NCBI RefSeq assembly: GCF_000426525.1 | Contig: NZ_AUFN01000010.1 | Location: 248,001 to 312,000, forward strand | Reading direction: 5' to 3' | Length of the DNA stretch: 64,000 nt | Source: Nocardioides alkalitolerans DSM 16699 | Lineage (GTDB): Bacteria > Actinomycetota > Actinomycetes > Propionibacteriales > Nocardioidaceae | Part shown: positions 1 to 9,776 of the stretch, one piece after another | How positions within the stretch are numbered: the stretch's first letter is position 1 | Layout of the letters: the number at the start of each line of letters is the position of its first letter | Program-made: the position numbers and the translations under genes | Notes under the pieces: generated by a model | The model's input: only the letters and a program-made list of their open reading frames with translations | Database searches by the model: none | Told to the model about the DNA's origin: nothing

Positions 1-279
1 CGGGTGCGGTGGGACGACGCGGGCCGCCCGCTCGCCTCGCCGGACTTCGCGATCGACCACGAGGGCGGCTCGATCTTCGTCCAGAACGCCGAGCTGCCCA
101 CGCACGGCTTCGTCGCCCCGGACCTCGGCATGGGCGCCTGGCGCAACGCCGTGATCCTGGCCCGGGTGCTCGGTCACGAGCCCTACCCGGTGGAGCGCCG
201 CACGATGTTCCAGCAGTTCGGGGTGCCCGACGACGCGTCGGCCACCGCCGCGCCCGAGCGGACGGGGGCCCGGCGATGA
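1..279 (+). CDS. desB: Lysine/diamine N-monooxygenase, C-terminal end (partial)
   Basis: This is the last 92 codons of a flavin-dependent N-hydroxylase; the 5' part lies left of the window. The text 'IFVQNAELPTHG' followed by 'DLGMGAWRNAVIL' and 'EPYPVERRTMFQQFG' is the characteristic tail of the IucD/PvdA/DesB family, which hydroxylates the side-chain amine of lysine, ornithine or cadaverine with NADPH and FAD. The stop overlaps the next start by 4 nt (ATGA), and the next two genes are an acyltransferase and an NIS synthetase. The order therefore matches desABCD of desferrioxamine biosynthesis, where DesB acts on cadaverine. The family call is strong; the exact substrate is inferred from the neighbours. 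Confidence 0.85.
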   Translation, partial: RVRWDDAGRPLASPDFAIDHEGGSIFVQNAELPTHGFVAPDLGMGAWRNAVILARVLGHEPYPVERRTMFQQFGVPDDASATAAPERTGARR

Positions 280-839
280 GCGCCCCGACCCGCCCGGCGG
301 CCACGCCGGCGACCGTCGGCCGGCTCACGACGCGCCCGCTCGACCCCGACGCCGACGCTCCCCTGCTGCACCGGTGGGTGACGACCGAGCGGGCGCGCTT
401 CTGGGGCATGCAGGACGCGACGGTCGACGACGTGCGTGCGGCGTACGCCGAGATCGCCGCCTCCCCGCACCACGAGGCCCGCCTCGGGCTGCACGACGGC
501 GAGCCGGCCTTCCTGGCCGAGCTCTACGACCCCGCCCACCACGAGCTGGCCCAGCACACGACGCTCCGGCCCGGCGACTGCGGCATGCACTTCCTGGTCG
601 CGCCGACCGACGCCCCGGTGCACGGCTTCACGCGCGCCGTCATCGAGGCCGTGCTCACCGAGTGCTTCGCCGACCCGGAGGTCCGGCGGGTCGTCGTCGA
701 GCCCGACGCCCGCAACGGCGCCGTCCACGCGCTCAACGCCGCGATGGGCTTCACCGTCGAGCGCGAGGTGGAGCTCTCCGACAAGCGCGCCCTGCTCAGC
801 TTCTGCACCCGCGACGACTTCGCCAGGAGGACCCGATGA
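276..839 (+). CDS. desC: Siderophore biosynthesis N-acyltransferase (GNAT, DesC-like)
   Basis: A 187-residue GNAT-fold acyltransferase of the RhbD/IucB/DesC type, expected to acylate the N-hydroxylated diamine with acetyl- or succinyl-CoA. Visible hallmarks are 'RFWGMQDATVDDV' near residue 47, the acidic 'GDCGMHFLVAP' strand in mid-protein, and 'VVVEPDARNGAVHALNAAMGF', the CoA-binding end of the family. The start ATG overlaps the stop of the upstream monooxygenase gene by 4 nt, and its own stop overlaps the next start by 4 nt, so the three genes are translationally coupled. This placement between hydroxylase and synthetase is the reason for the desC name. The acyl donor cannot be read from the sequence. 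Confidence 0.85.
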   Translation: MSAPTRPAATPATVGRLTTRPLDPDADAPLLHRWVTTERARFWGMQDATVDDVRAAYAEIAASPHHEARLGLHDGEPAFLAELYDPAHHELAQHTTLRPGDCGMHFLVAPTDAPVHGFTRAVIEAVLTECFADPEVRRVVVEPDARNGAVHALNAAMGFTVEREVELSDKRALLSFCTRDDFARRTR

Positions 840-2692
840 CGTCCACGACCGTCCGCCCGCCCGCGAGCACCACCCCCGCCTCCCCCGTCCCCCCTGCTCC
901 CCCGGCCCTCACCGCCCACCTCACCCCCGAGCGGATGGCGGTCGCCCAACGCGCCCAGGCCGCCAAGATGCTGGGCGAGCTGGCGCACGAGTGCCTGCTG
1001 CGCCCCGAGCCGCACGACGGCGGCTGGCGCGTCGTCGGCGACGACGCGTCCGTCACCTGGGAGTTCCGGGCCCGACGGCTGCCGCTCGACCACTGGCAGG
1101 TCGACCCAGGGTCGGTACGGCGCGTGGTCGCCGGCTCCGCCGACCCCCGGGCCGACCGGGTCGACGCCCAGCAGCTCGCGCTCGACGTCCGGGAGCGGAT
1201 CGGGCTGGGCGAGGCGGTGCTCCCGACGTACCTCGAGGAGATCGCCTCCACCCTCGGCGGTCGGGCCTGGAAGCTGAGGCCCGACGCCCCCACCAGCGCC
1301 GCGCTCGCCGACGCCGACTTCCAGACCCTCGAGGCCGCGATGTCGGAGGGCCACCCCTGCTTCCTCGCCAACAACGGCCGCATCGGCTACGGCATCGACG
1401 ACTACCTGGCCTACGCCCCGGAGACGGGGCAGCGGGTGCGGCTCGAGTGGCTGGCCGTGCGGGCGGAGCACGCCGTGTACGCCGGCGTCGACGGCCTGGA
1501 GGACCAGCGCACGATGCTGGCCGACCAGCTCGACGCGGACGAGCTGGCGTCGTACGACGCGGTGCTCCGCGAGCGGGGCCTCGACCCGGCCGACTACCTG
1601 CTCGTGCCCTGCCACCCGTGGCAGTGGCGCAACAAGGTGGCGATCACGTTCGCGCCGCAGCTCGCGAGCGAGGAGATCGTGCACCTCGGCACCGGCCGCG
1701 ACGCGTTCCAGCCCCAGCAGTCGCTGCGCACGTTCTTCGACGTCGACCGGCCCGACCGGCACTACGTCAAGACGTCGCTGTCGGTGCTCAACATGGGGTT
1801 CATGCGGGGCCTGTCCCCGGCCTACATGGCCGTGACGCCGGCGATCAACGCCTGGGTCGACGACCTCGTCCGCACCGACCCGGTGCTCGGCGAGCTCGGC
1901 TTCTCCGTGCTGCGGGAGGTGGCCGCCGTCGGCTACCGCCACCCGCTGCACGACCAGCACGGGCCGTCGGCCTACCAGAAGATGCTGTCGGCGCTGTGGC
2001 GCGAGAGCCCGGTCGACCGGGTCGGGGGCGACGAGCGGCTCATGACCATGGCCGGCCTGCTGCACGTCGACGCCGACGGCCGCTCGCTGGCCGCCGAGCT
2101 GGTCGAGCGGTCGGGGCTGGCGCCGCGGGCGTGGCTCGCGACGTACCTGCGGGCCTACCTGCACCCGGTGCTGCACTGCTTCTACGCGCACGGCCTCGTG
2201 TTCATGCCGCACGGCGAGAACCTCATCCTCGTGCTGCGCGACCACGTGCCCGTGAGGGCGGTGATGAAGGACATCGGCGAGGAGGTCGGGCTCTTCGCCG
2301 ACGGCGACGACCTGCCCCCCGAGGTGCGGCGGATCGCGGCCGGCGACGTGCCGGTCGAGCAGCGGGTGCTCGCGCTCGCCTCCGACGTCGTCGACTGCTA
2401 CCTGCGGTTCCTGGCGGCGGCCCTCGACGACGCCGGCACCCTGCCGGCCGACGAGTTCTGGGCCGAGGCCGCGGCCTCGGTGCACGCCTACCAGGACGCG
2501 CACCCCGAGCTCGCCGGGCAGTTCGAGGTGCACGACCTGTTCGCCGACACCTTCGACCGGATGTGCATGAACCGCCTCCAGCTGCGCGACAACCAGCAGA
2601 TGGTCGACCTGGCCGACCCGAGCAGCGCCTTCCAGCTCGGCGACCCGCTGCCGAACCCGCTGGCGGCGCACCGCCGCACCGGGGTCGCCTGA
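836..2692 (+). CDS. desD: NIS siderophore synthetase (IucA/IucC family, DesD-like)
   Basis: A 618-residue NRPS-independent siderophore synthetase. These enzymes use ATP to join carboxylates to the amines of N-hydroxy-N-acyl diamines; DesD trimerises and closes desferrioxamine. Seen here are 'GHPCFLANNGRIGYG' (about residue 175, the DesD-type variant of the ATP-binding loop), 'PCHPWQWRNKV', 'KTSLSVLNMGFMRGLSP' and 'HGENLILVL' with 'VMKDIGEE' toward the C-terminus (FhuF-like region). Length is typical of the family. The residues before 'LTAHLTPERMAVAQRAQAAKM' are a Pro/Ala/Thr-rich leader. The gene is the last of a coupled operon; 81 nt follow before the next gene. It is likely iron-regulated, but the promoter lies outside the window. 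Confidence 0.9.
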   Translation: MTSTTVRPPASTTPASPVPPAPPALTAHLTPERMAVAQRAQAAKMLGELAHECLLRPEPHDGGWRVVGDDASVTWEFRARRLPLDHWQVDPGSVRRVVAGSADPRADRVDAQQLALDVRERIGLGEAVLPTYLEEIASTLGGRAWKLRPDAPTSAALADADFQTLEAAMSEGHPCFLANNGRIGYGIDDYLAYAPETGQRVRLEWLAVRAEHAVYAGVDGLEDQRTMLADQLDADELASYDAVLRERGLDPADYLLVPCHPWQWRNKVAITFAPQLASEEIVHLGTGRDAFQPQQSLRTFFDVDRPDRHYVKTSLSVLNMGFMRGLSPAYMAVTPAINAWVDDLVRTDPVLGELGFSVLREVAAVGYRHPLHDQHGPSAYQKMLSALWRESPVDRVGGDERLMTMAGLLHVDADGRSLAAELVERSGLAPRAWLATYLRAYLHPVLHCFYAHGLVFMPHGENLILVLRDHVPVRAVMKDIGEEVGLFADGDDLPPEVRRIAAGDVPVEQRVLALASDVVDCYLRFLAAALDDAGTLPADEFWAEAAASVHAYQDAHPELAGQFEVHDLFADTFDRMCMNRLQLRDNQQMVDLADPSSAFQLGDPLPNPLAAHRRTGVA

Positions 2693-2773
2693 GGCGACCG
2701 GGGCCCGGCCCACCAGGCCGGCCGGGTACCGGTACTCACGACCGGGGGTCGCGGGCGGGGAAGGGTGGTCGTC

Positions 2774-4132
2774 ATGCCCACCGCAGCCCCGTCCGCGCCC
2801 ACCTCCCTCGCCGCGCTCGCCGACGCCACCCCCGAGGACCGCAACCGGGTCGTCGACCTGCTGCGCGGCGCGGCCATCCTCGTCGTCTGCCTCGGCCACT
2901 GGCTGATGGCGGCCGTGTACGTCGACGACGCCGGCGCCCTGCGCCGCGGCGACCTCCTCGGCATCGCCACCTGGACCCACCCGCTGACCTGGGTGCTGCA
3001 GGTGATGCCGGTCTTCTTCCTGGTCGGCGGCTACGCGAACGCGATCTCGTGGCGCGGCGCCCGGCGCCGGGGCACGTCGTACGGCGGGTGGCTGCGCGCC
3101 CGGTTGCGCCGCCTCACCCTGCCCCTGCTGCCGCTGATGCTGTTCTGGGCGGTCGTCGCCCCCGCCGCGAGCGCGCTCGGCGTCGACGGTGCGACGCTCC
3201 GGATCGCGAGCATGGCCTCGCTCGTCCCGACGTGGTTCCTCGCCGTCTACGTGCTCGTCGTCGCGCTCGCGCCGGCGACCCTCGTGCTGTGGGAACGCTG
3301 GGGGTGGTGGTCGATCGTCGGCGGTGCCGCCCTGGCCGGGCTCGTCGACCTCGTCAGCATCAGCCAGGACCTCCTGCTCGTGGGGTTCCTCAACTACCTG
3401 CTCGTCTGGGGCACGGTGCACCAGCTCGGCTACGCGTGGCGCGACGGCGCCCTGCGGGGCCGGGGACGCCGGCTGCTGCTCGCCGCGGCCGGGCTGGTGG
3501 GCCTGCTCCTGCTGGTGGGCCTCGGTCCGTACGGCGTGAGCATGGTCGGCGTGAAGGGGTACGGCGTCGACAACTCCTACCCCGCCCGCGTCACGCTCCT
3601 CGCGCTCGGCGTGCTCCAGGCGGGGCTCGTGATGGCCGCCGAGCCGTTCCTCGCGCGGGTGGTCGCGCGACGCCGCGTCTGGATGGCCACCATCTTCGTC
3701 AACGCCCGCATCATGACGATCTACCTCTGGCACCTCACCGCGCTGGGCCTCGTCGTCGCGCTCTCGCTCGCGCTCGGCGGGTTCGGCCTGGGCGTCGCAC
3801 CTGACACCACCACGTGGTGGCTCACCCGCCCGCTGTGGTTCGGGACGCTCGCCGCCGTGACCGCCCTGCTCGTCGTGCTCCTGGGCCGCTTCGAGCAGCC
3901 CGCGCGCGACGACCGACCGGCGCCGCCAGCGGTCCTCCCGGTGCTCGCGATGCTCGTCACCTGCGCCGCGCTCGGGGTGATGGCCGACCTCGGCATCGCC
4001 GAGCGGTCGGGCGAGGTCAACGCCTGGCTCCCGTGGATCCCGGTGCTCGCCAGCGTCGCGTTCGGGGTGAGCCGCCTGCCGCTCCCCCGGGCCTGGCACC
4101 GGCGCCCTCCCGCCCACGACCCCGAGGTCTGA
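2774..4132 (+). CDS. Acyltransferase 3 family membrane protein
   Basis: About 452 residues with roughly ten hydrophobic segments, in the OafA/acyltransferase-3 fold that transfers acyl groups to surface sugars or other exported substrates. The N-terminal 'RNRVVDLLRGAAILVVCLGHW' (Arg-Asp box with the family His) and 'LTWVLQVMPVFFLVGGYAN' are characteristic, and 'IYLWHL' near residue 320 is the usual distal motif. ATG 2774 is preferred over GTG 2765 because AAGGG lies 8 nt upstream. It follows the siderophore operon by 81 nt in the same direction and might be co-transcribed. I cannot tell whether it modifies the siderophore or the envelope. Confidence 0.8.
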   Translation: MPTAAPSAPTSLAALADATPEDRNRVVDLLRGAAILVVCLGHWLMAAVYVDDAGALRRGDLLGIATWTHPLTWVLQVMPVFFLVGGYANAISWRGARRRGTSYGGWLRARLRRLTLPLLPLMLFWAVVAPAASALGVDGATLRIASMASLVPTWFLAVYVLVVALAPATLVLWERWGWWSIVGGAALAGLVDLVSISQDLLLVGFLNYLLVWGTVHQLGYAWRDGALRGRGRRLLLAAAGLVGLLLLVGLGPYGVSMVGVKGYGVDNSYPARVTLLALGVLQAGLVMAAEPFLARVVARRRVWMATIFVNARIMTIYLWHLTALGLVVALSLALGGFGLGVAPDTTTWWLTRPLWFGTLAAVTALLVVLLGRFEQPARDDRPAPPAVLPVLAMLVTCAALGVMADLGIAERSGEVNAWLPWIPVLASVAFGVSRLPLPRAWHRRPPAHDPEV

Positions 4133-4185
4133 GAAAGTCCGCCCCCGGGGTCGCGAGTCGCTAGGCTCAGCGGCGAGGAGGGCAC

Positions 4186-7100
4186 GTGGAGAATGGGGAC
4201 CTGTACCGGCAGGTCGTGCGGTCGTTCACCGACGGGATCGTGGTTCTCGATCTCGACGGCACGATCAGGTTCGCGAACGCGGCTACGGCCGCCCTGTTCG
4301 ACCTGGAGCCCGCCGACCTGCACGGCCGGCACGTCGGTGAATTTCTCGACGCCACCGGAGCCGACCAGGCCGAGGGGTTCCTGGCCCGCGCCTCGGAGGG
4401 CGACCTCGAGGAGGGCGAGCTGGACTCGATGCTCGTGCGCCCTGACGGTGCGTCGGTCTGGGTGCGCCTCAAGCAGGCCCCGCTCATGGAGGGCGACCGG
4501 ATGGCCGGCCTCATCCTCCGGCTGACCGAGAACAGCGAGAACAAGCGTCTCCTGGACGAGGCGACCCGCAGCCGTGAGCAGCTCATGCAGGCGGAGCAGA
4601 TCGCCCGCCTCGGCAGCTGGACCTGGGACCTCGTCGACCGCACCACCTCGCTCTCCGACGGCCTGCGCGAGCTCTTCGGGGCCCGCACCGACGACCTGCT
4701 CTCCCTCGACCTCGACCGCCTCGCGTCGATCACCCACCCGGAGGACCTCGACCGGTTGCGCCGCGCCATCGTGGCCGTCACCACGGGTGCGGAGTCCGAC
4801 GTCTCGCTCGACCTGCGCCAGCTCGGCGACCAGGGCTGGATGTGGGTGCGGATGCGCGCGCGGGCGACGTACGACGACTCCGGCGCCGTGGTCTGCGTGT
4901 CCGGCACCCACCAGGACATCACCCGGGCGCGCGACACCGACGACCAGCTGCAGGACCTCGTCACGCAGAACTCCCTGATGCAGGCGATCGCCACCGCCGC
5001 CAACCAGGCCACGACGCTCGACGAGGTGCTCGTGCACGCCCAGGCCATGGTCGTGCTGCACGACGACTGGGAGCGCGGCCGCGCCTTCTACCCCTCCGGC
5101 GACGGCGACGTCGCGGCTCGTTACTACAGCGAGGAGGACCGGCAGGCCGACCTGGAGCGACCCGACGTCGCGCTGCGCGAGCTGGAGGCGGCCCGCGCCA
5201 GCTTCCGCGCACGGGCGTCCGTCTGGGACCCGGAGCACCGCCTCACGATCGCCACCCCGATCGTCCTGCGGGACGAGGTGGTCGCGGTCGTCACCATCAC
5301 GTCGCAGCCGCCCCTCTACCGCCACGACATGATCCAGGGCCTCGTCGAGCAGGCCGCCGGCCAGCTCGCCCAGGTGGCCGAGCGCGAGCAGTCGGCGCGC
5401 CACCTGGCCGACGCCCGCGACCGCGCGCTGGAGGCCTCGCAGCACAAGTCCGACTTCCTCGCCACCATGAGCCACGAGATCCGGACGCCGCTGAACGGCA
5501 TCATCGGCCTCAACGAGCTGCTCGACCGCACGGCGCTCGACGACCAGCAGCGCCACCTCTCCTCGGGCATCGCCGTCTCGGGCCGGGCCCTGCTCTCGGT
5601 CATCAACGACATCCTCGACTTCTCCAAGATCGAGGCCGGTCAGCTCGAGATCGAGACGGTCGACTTCGAGGTCCGCGACGTCTTCGAGCAGGTCGCCGGG
5701 GTGCTCGCCGAGAGCGCCCGCGCCAAGGGGCTCGACCTCCAGGTCTCCTGCCACCCCGACGTGCCGGAGGTGCTGGGCGGCGACCCGACGCGGCTCCAGC
5801 AGGTGCTCACCAACCTCGGCTCGAACGCGGTCAAGTTCACCTCGACCGGCTCGGTGGGCATCCGGGCGACGGCCGAGCCCGTCGGTGACGGTGACGTGCT
5901 CCTGCGGGTCGAGGTGCGCGACACCGGCATCGGCATCCCCGACGAGCACCGCCGCCAGATCTTCAGCCCGTTCGCCCAGGCCGACGCCTCGACCACGCGA
6001 CGCTTCGGCGGCACCGGGCTCGGGCTGGCCATCTCGGCCGAGATCGTGGAGGCGTCCGGCGGTGAGATCGGCGTCGACAGCGAGATCGGCGGGGGCAGCA
6101 CCTTCTGGTTCACGGTGCGGCTCAGACGACCGACGGGCAGCCGCTTCGACGCGCGCCTGCGCCGTACGCGCGAGCTGCTCGGCGGGGCTCGCGTGCTGGT
6201 CGTCGACGACAACGCCCAGAACCGGCTGATCCTCGGCGAGCAGCTCAACTGGTGGCACGCGACGTCGACGGGAGTGGCGGACGCCGCGGCCGGATGGGAC
6301 GCCATGGTGGCCGCCGCCGCGTCGGGCAGGCCGTACGACGTGGTGCTGCTCGACCTCTCCATGCCGGTGCAGGACGGGCTCGCGTTCGCCTCGGCCGTGC
6401 GCGCCGACGGCCGGCTCTCGCGGGTGCCCCTGGTGCTGCTCAGCTCGTCGTACGCGCCCGACGAGACCCGGCTGCGGTCGCTCGGGATCGTGGAGGCGCT
6501 GACGAAGCCCGTCCAGGCGCCGCAGCTGCGCGACACCCTGCTGCGCGTGCTCACCGGCGAGGAGATCGCCCGCAGCGAGCCCACCGACCAGGTGCAGGGC
6601 ACGAAGCGCGTGCTCGTGGTCGAGGACAACCCCGTCAACCAGATCGTGGCCCGCGGGCTGCTGGTCTCGCTGGGGTACGTCGTCGACACCGCCGACGACG
6701 GGCAGGAGGCGCTCGACCTGACCGCGGTGACGGCGTACGACGCGGTGCTGATGGACCTGCAGATGCCGCGGCTCGACGGGTACGCCGCGACCCGCGCGCT
6801 GAGGGAGCGCGAGCGCCTCACCGGCGCCCCGCGCCTGCCCGTGCTGGCCATGACGGCCGCCGCGGTGAGCGGCGAGCGGGAGCGGTGCCTCGCCGCGGGC
6901 ATGGACGACTTCATCACCAAGCCGGTCGCCCCGGCCACCCTTGCGGATGCTCTGGCACGCTGGACGGGTGACGACGACATGGGTGACGACGTGACCGGCC
7001 GACCGGTGGAGGCCTCGCTGTCCGGTGCGCCGGGCACGACGAGCAGCCACCTCGACATGGACCGCCTCGAGATGCTGCGCGAGCTGTCGCCCGACGACAA

Positions 7101-7428
7101 CGCCTACCTCGACCGGGTGATCGACGGGTTCGTCGACCGCTCCCCCGGCGCGCTGGAGCGCATCGCCGCCGCCGTCGCGGCGAGCGACGCCGACCAGCTC
7201 TCGGCCGAGGCCCACAGCGTGAAAGGCACGGCGCTCAACATCGGCCTGCCGACCGTCGGAGAGATCTCGGCCCAGCTGGAGGCCCTCGGCCGCACCGGCT
7301 CGACCGCCGGCGCCGCCGACCTCGTGCTGCGGCTCGAGGCCACGGTCACCGACGCCCAGGAGGCGCTGCTCGCCCACCAGGAGTGGTATCGCTCGCTCCC
7401 GCCCGGCTGGGAACCGCCGGCAGCCTGA
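4186..7428 (+). CDS. Hybrid sensor histidine kinase with two PAS, two REC and HPt domains
   Basis: A 1080-residue soluble phosphorelay protein with no obvious membrane segment. Order: PAS (about 1-115), PAS (about 125-245), a GAF-like region (about 260-400), HisKA with '[12 protein letters not shown]' (His430), HATPase with '[19 protein letters not shown]', a first receiver starting '[11 protein letters not shown]' with phospho-Asp723, a second starting '[11 protein letters not shown]' with Asp857, and a C-terminal HPt with '[12 protein letters not shown]' (His1010). The GTG start has GAGGAGG 5 nt upstream and a TAGGCT -10-like box about 20 nt further up. All phospho-sites are intact, so the internal relay can work. 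No cognate response regulator is adjacent, so the output partner is unknown. Confidence 0.92.
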   Translation: MENGDLYRQVVRSFTDGIVVLDLDGTIRFANAATAALFDLEPADLHGRHVGEFLDATGADQAEGFLARASEGDLEEGELDSMLVRPDGASVWVRLKQAPLMEGDRMAGLILRLTENSENKRLLDEATRSREQLMQAEQIARLGSWTWDLVDRTTSLSDGLRELFGARTDDLLSLDLDRLASITHPEDLDRLRRAIVAVTTGAESDVSLDLRQLGDQGWMWVRMRARATYDDSGAVVCVSGTHQDITRARDTDDQLQDLVTQNSLMQAIATAANQATTLDEVLVHAQAMVVLHDDWERGRAFYPSGDGDVAARYYSEEDRQADLERPDVALRELEAARASFRARASVWDPEHRLTIATPIVLRDEVVAVVTITSQPPLYRHDMIQGLVEQAAGQLAQVAEREQSARHLADARDRALEASQHKSDFLATMSHEIRTPLNGIIGLNELLDRTALDDQQRHLSSGIAVSGRALLSVINDILDFSKIEAGQLEIETVDFEVRDVFEQVAGVLAESARAKGLDLQVSCHPDVPEVLGGDPTRLQQVLTNLGSNAVKFTSTGSVGIRATAEPVGDGDVLLRVEVRDTGIGIPDEHRRQIFSPFAQADASTTRRFGGTGLGLAISAEIVEASGGEIGVDSEIGGGSTFWFTVRLRRPTGSRFDARLRRTRELLGGARVLVVDDNAQNRLILGEQLNWWHATSTGVADAAAGWDAMVAAAASGRPYDVVLLDLSMPVQDGLAFASAVRADGRLSRVPLVLLSSSYAPDETRLRSLGIVEALTKPVQAPQLRDTLLRVLTGEEIARSEPTDQVQGTKRVLVVEDNPVNQIVARGLLVSLGYVVDTADDGQEALDLTAVTAYDAVLMDLQMPRLDGYAATRALRERERLTGAPRLPVLAMTAAAVSGERERCLAAGMDDFITKPVAPATLADALARWTGDDDMGDDVTGRPVEASLSGAPGTTSSHLDMDRLEMLRELSPDDNAYLDRVIDGFVDRSPGALERIAAAVAASDADQLSAEAHSVKGTALNIGLPTVGEISAQLEALGRTGSTAGAADLVLRLEATVTDAQEALLAHQEWYRSLPPGWEPPAA

Positions 7429-7494
7429 CGCCGTGGCGCGAAGCCACCCTTCGGGGGCCTTGGGCCGCCGCCCGGGGCGCGCTACTTTCGACAC

Positions 7495-7758
7495 ATGGCT
7501 TCGAACACAGGTACGAACGACGACCAGCCCGAGATCCTCGGTTCCGAGACGGCCGACCCCAGCGGGACCGTGAAGGATCCCGACGACTGGGTCACGGGCG
7601 ACGACCCGGCGACGGGCGCCCAGAAGAGCTACCTCGACACCCTCGCCCGCGAGGCCGGCGAGACGATCCCGGCCGAGGGCCTCACCAAGGCCGAGGCGTC
7701 CGAGCACATCGACCGGCTCCAGGGCGCCGAGTCCGGCGACGCCGGCCGCACGCCGTAG
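7495..7758 (+). CDS. DUF3072 family small protein
   Basis: An 87-residue acidic protein. The core 'DDWVTGDDPATGAQKSYLDTL' followed by 'TKAEASEHIDRLQG' is the DUF3072 signature common in actinobacteria and proteobacteria; its function is unknown. A TACTTT -10-like box ends 6 nt before the ATG and no Shine-Dalgarno is present, so a leaderless transcript is likely. A strong hairpin terminator follows 24 nt after the stop. It stands alone between the sensor kinase and convergent genes. Confidence 0.88.
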   Translation: MASNTGTNDDQPEILGSETADPSGTVKDPDDWVTGDDPATGAQKSYLDTLAREAGETIPAEGLTKAEASEHIDRLQGAESGDAGRTP

Positions 7759-7782
7759 GGTCGTCCACCCCGCAGCACCCGG

Positions 7783-7815
7783 AACGCCCCGCTCCTCGTC
7801 GAGGAGCGGGGCGTT
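7783..7815. terminator. Bidirectional hairpin terminator
   Basis: A perfect 15-bp stem (AACGCCCCGCTCCTC and its complement) with a 3-nt loop GTC. It sits between the DUF3072 gene and the convergent gene at 7847-8080 and can serve both strands. Confidence 0.85.
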
Positions 7816-7846
7816 CGCGCGTCGTACGGGAGCAGACGCGGTGCGG

Positions 7847-8080
7847 TCAGGCGCCGAGGTCGTCGTCGGGCGCCGACTGGTCCTCCTCGCCGACCTGCGC
7901 CATGTGGCGCACGAACGCCCGGTAGCCGTACACGTCGCCGGCCTCGTTGCGCGTCCACGTGCCGTCGTCGGCGATCCGGCCGTGCCGGTCGCGCACCGCC
8001 GTGCGCCGAGCCTCCCGGTAGGCGTCCGAGAGCCGGCGCCGGAAGGCGGCGGCCTCGGCGGCGCTCTGGTCGTCCGTCAC
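7847..8080 (-). CDS. Small charged hypothetical protein
   Basis: A 77-residue protein rich in Arg, Asp and Glu, beginning VTDDQSAAEAAAFRR. The text 'RHGRIADDGTWTRNEAGDVYGYRAFVRHMAQ' reads as a compact alpha/beta unit, but I do not recognise the family. GTG 8080 is the best start; a longer in-frame extension runs upstream without a ribosome site. The gene shares the hairpin at 7783-7815 as its terminator. It could be co-transcribed with the epimerase gene upstream, whose stop is 57 nt away. Confidence 0.6.
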   Translation of the reverse strand: MTDDQSAAEAAAFRRRLSDAYREARRTAVRDRHGRIADDGTWTRNEAGDVYGYRAFVRHMAQVGEEDQSAPDDDLGA

Positions 8081-8136
8081 GGGCGTGACGGTGCCAGACG
8101 CCGCCGACAGTCGTCGGTGGCGCCGGGTGGCGCGGC

Positions 8137-9060
8137 TCAGGTGTCGGCGCGCGGGTCGCTCAGCACGTCGCGCCACGAGTGCTGCGGCGCGAAGCCGAGC
8201 AGGTCGCGGGCCTTGTCGATGCTGTAGAAGGTCTCGTCGCGCCCCATCTCGCGGCGCACCTCCACGCCCGCGTAGAACCGCTCGATGACCTCCTGGGTCG
8301 TCGCGGCGACCGACATGTCGGCGTTGGCGACGTTGAAGATCTCGAAGCCGAGCCCGTCGGTCTCCAGGCAGCGCAGCGTCATCTGGCCGAGGTCGCGCAC
8401 GTCGATGTAGGCGAAGACGTTGCGGCGACGCAGGGCCGGGTCCTCGAGGAACGCGGGGAACATCTCGGCGTACTCGTGCGGCTCGATGACGTTGTTGATG
8501 CGCAGGCCGTACATGTCGGCGCCGGTGCGGGCGTGGAACGAGCGGGCGGTGACCTCGCCCGCCACCTTCGACATCGCGTAGGAGTCCTCCGGCACGACGG
8601 GGTGCTCCTCGTCGACCGGCACGTAGAGCGGCGTGCGGTCGCCCTGGCCGAAGCAGACGCCGTACGTCGTCTCCGACGACGCGAAGACCACCTTGCGGAT
8701 GCCGAGCCGGGTCGCGGCCTCGAACACGTTGTACTGCGACAGCACGTTGGTCGCGTACGTCGTCGCGTCCGGCACCACCTGGGGCCGTGGGACCGCGGCG
8801 AAGTGCACCACCGCGTCGTACGCCGACCCGCGGGTCAGGTCGAGCCCGGTGTCGTCGAAGTCGCCCGGCGTCGGCACGCCCGCCAGCGCCGAGTAGACCT
8901 CGCCCGCGTCGGTGAGGTCGACACGGAGGTCGGTGACGTCCGGGTGACCGAGCGGGGTGAGGTCGGCGTTGACGACCTGGTGGCCCTGGGCCGCGAGGTA
9001 CGGCGCGACGTGATGACCGGCCTTGCCGCTGCCCCCGGTGAAGAAGATACGCATGGGCAT
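8137..9060 (-). CDS. NAD-dependent epimerase/dehydratase (extended SDR)
   Basis: A 307-residue Rossmann-fold sugar-nucleotide or uronate oxidoreductase. 'IFFTGGSGKAGHHVAPYL' at the N-terminus is the glycine-rich NAD(P) loop (TGGxGxxG variant), and 'DSYAMSKVAGE' supplies the YxxxK catalytic pair, with 'FASSETTYGV' as the preceding Ser strand. Similar proteins are annotated as NAD(P)-dependent oxidoreductase or uronate dehydrogenase-like; the substrate is not visible. Translation may begin at either of two Met codons separated by one codon. The gene is alone or leads the small downstream gene. Confidence 0.85.
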   Translation of the reverse strand: MPMRIFFTGGSGKAGHHVAPYLAAQGHQVVNADLTPLGHPDVTDLRVDLTDAGEVYSALAGVPTPGDFDDTGLDLTRGSAYDAVVHFAAVPRPQVVPDATTYATNVLSQYNVFEAATRLGIRKVVFASSETTYGVCFGQGDRTPLYVPVDEEHPVVPEDSYAMSKVAGEVTARSFHARTGADMYGLRINNVIEPHEYAEMFPAFLEDPALRRRNVFAYIDVRDLGQMTLRCLETDGLGFEIFNVANADMSVAATTQEVIERFYAGVEVRREMGRDETFYSIDKARDLLGFAPQHSWRDVLSDPRADT

Positions 9061-9086
9061 CAGCCAACCAGGGGCGTGGTGACGCG

Positions 9087-9395
9087 TCAGGCGGCCGCTC
9101 GGGCGGCGTCGATCCGAGCCGCCACCTCGTCGGCCTCCGGCACGAGGAACCGGGCCGTCTCGCCGTCGGTCGTCCGGACGAAGATCCGCTTCCGGGGGAT
9201 GGCGCCGCTGCGCTCCACCGTGACGTCGACGATGTCGGCCAGCCGGGCACGGAAGCCCTTGCCCAGCAGCAACCGGTCGAAGAAGTGCGGCGTGAAGGCG
9301 AGCTCGCCGCCGCCGACCGCCAAGTGGCCGCCGACCGCGCGCCAGCTGTTCCAGTAGTTCGCGCGGACGGACCAGGAGTGAGTCGCTTCGGTCAT
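9087..9395 (-). CDS. PH/GRAM-like hypothetical protein
   Basis: A 102-residue protein. 'WNSWRAVGGHLAVGGGELAFTP' followed by alternating hydrophobic strands and a short C-terminal helix ('EADEVAARIDAARAA') resembles a bacterial PH/GRAM-like fold, which is a structural guess. The start is ATG 9395, with GAGAAGAGA about 7 nt upstream. It lies 26 nt upstream of the epimerase gene in the same direction, so the two may form an operon. Confidence 0.72.
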   Translation of the reverse strand: MTEATHSWSVRANYWNSWRAVGGHLAVGGGELAFTPHFFDRLLLGKGFRARLADIVDVTVERSGAIPRKRIFVRTTDGETARFLVPEADEVAARIDAARAAA

Positions 9396-9533
9396 GCGAC
9401 TGTCTCTTCTCGTCACCCCGGTCCTCAACCGCAGGAGCCTTGGTCCGACCACGTCACCACCGGGTTCCGACGCATCGGGCCGACGGTCTAGATTGCTCCC
9501 GCCGGGTTGCTGACCTGGGACAACGGAATACGC

Positions 9534-9610
9534 GGGGCGGTAGCTCAGTCGGTTAGAGCAGAGGACTCATAATCCTTGGGTCGTGGGTTCGAGCCCCACC
9601 CGCCCTACCA
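9534..9610 (+). tRNA. tRNA-Met (CAU anticodon; could be tRNA-Ile2)
   Basis: A complete cloverleaf: acceptor GGGGCGG/CCGCCCT, D-stem GCTC/GAGC, anticodon stem GAGGA/TCCTT around loop CTCATAA, T-stem GTGGG/CCCAC, discriminator A and an encoded CCA. The anticodon CAU fits elongator Met, or Ile2 if modified with lysidine. It shows none of the initiator hallmarks. Its 3' half is the attachment site of the element that follows. Confidence 0.93.
9562..9610 (+). repeat. attL: 3' half of tRNA gene
   Basis: A 49-nt stretch running from the anticodon stem to CCA. It is repeated at 13843-13891 with two mismatches, in the anticodon loop and the variable loop. This is the usual crossover target of tRNA-directed tyrosine integrases. 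Confidence 0.85.
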
Positions 9611-9776
9611 ATTCTGACCTTGCTATATGCGTAGGATCGAATGCAGTTGGTGTAGCCATGACGTTAGCCATTCGCCGAAGAGCCGCACCAACGCGCACCG
9701 GCCCGCATAGGACCTCAACGGCGTCCGCGTCTACCAGCGCCCCGCCCCGGCGCCGGCGAAGCCCGAGCCGCTGCGG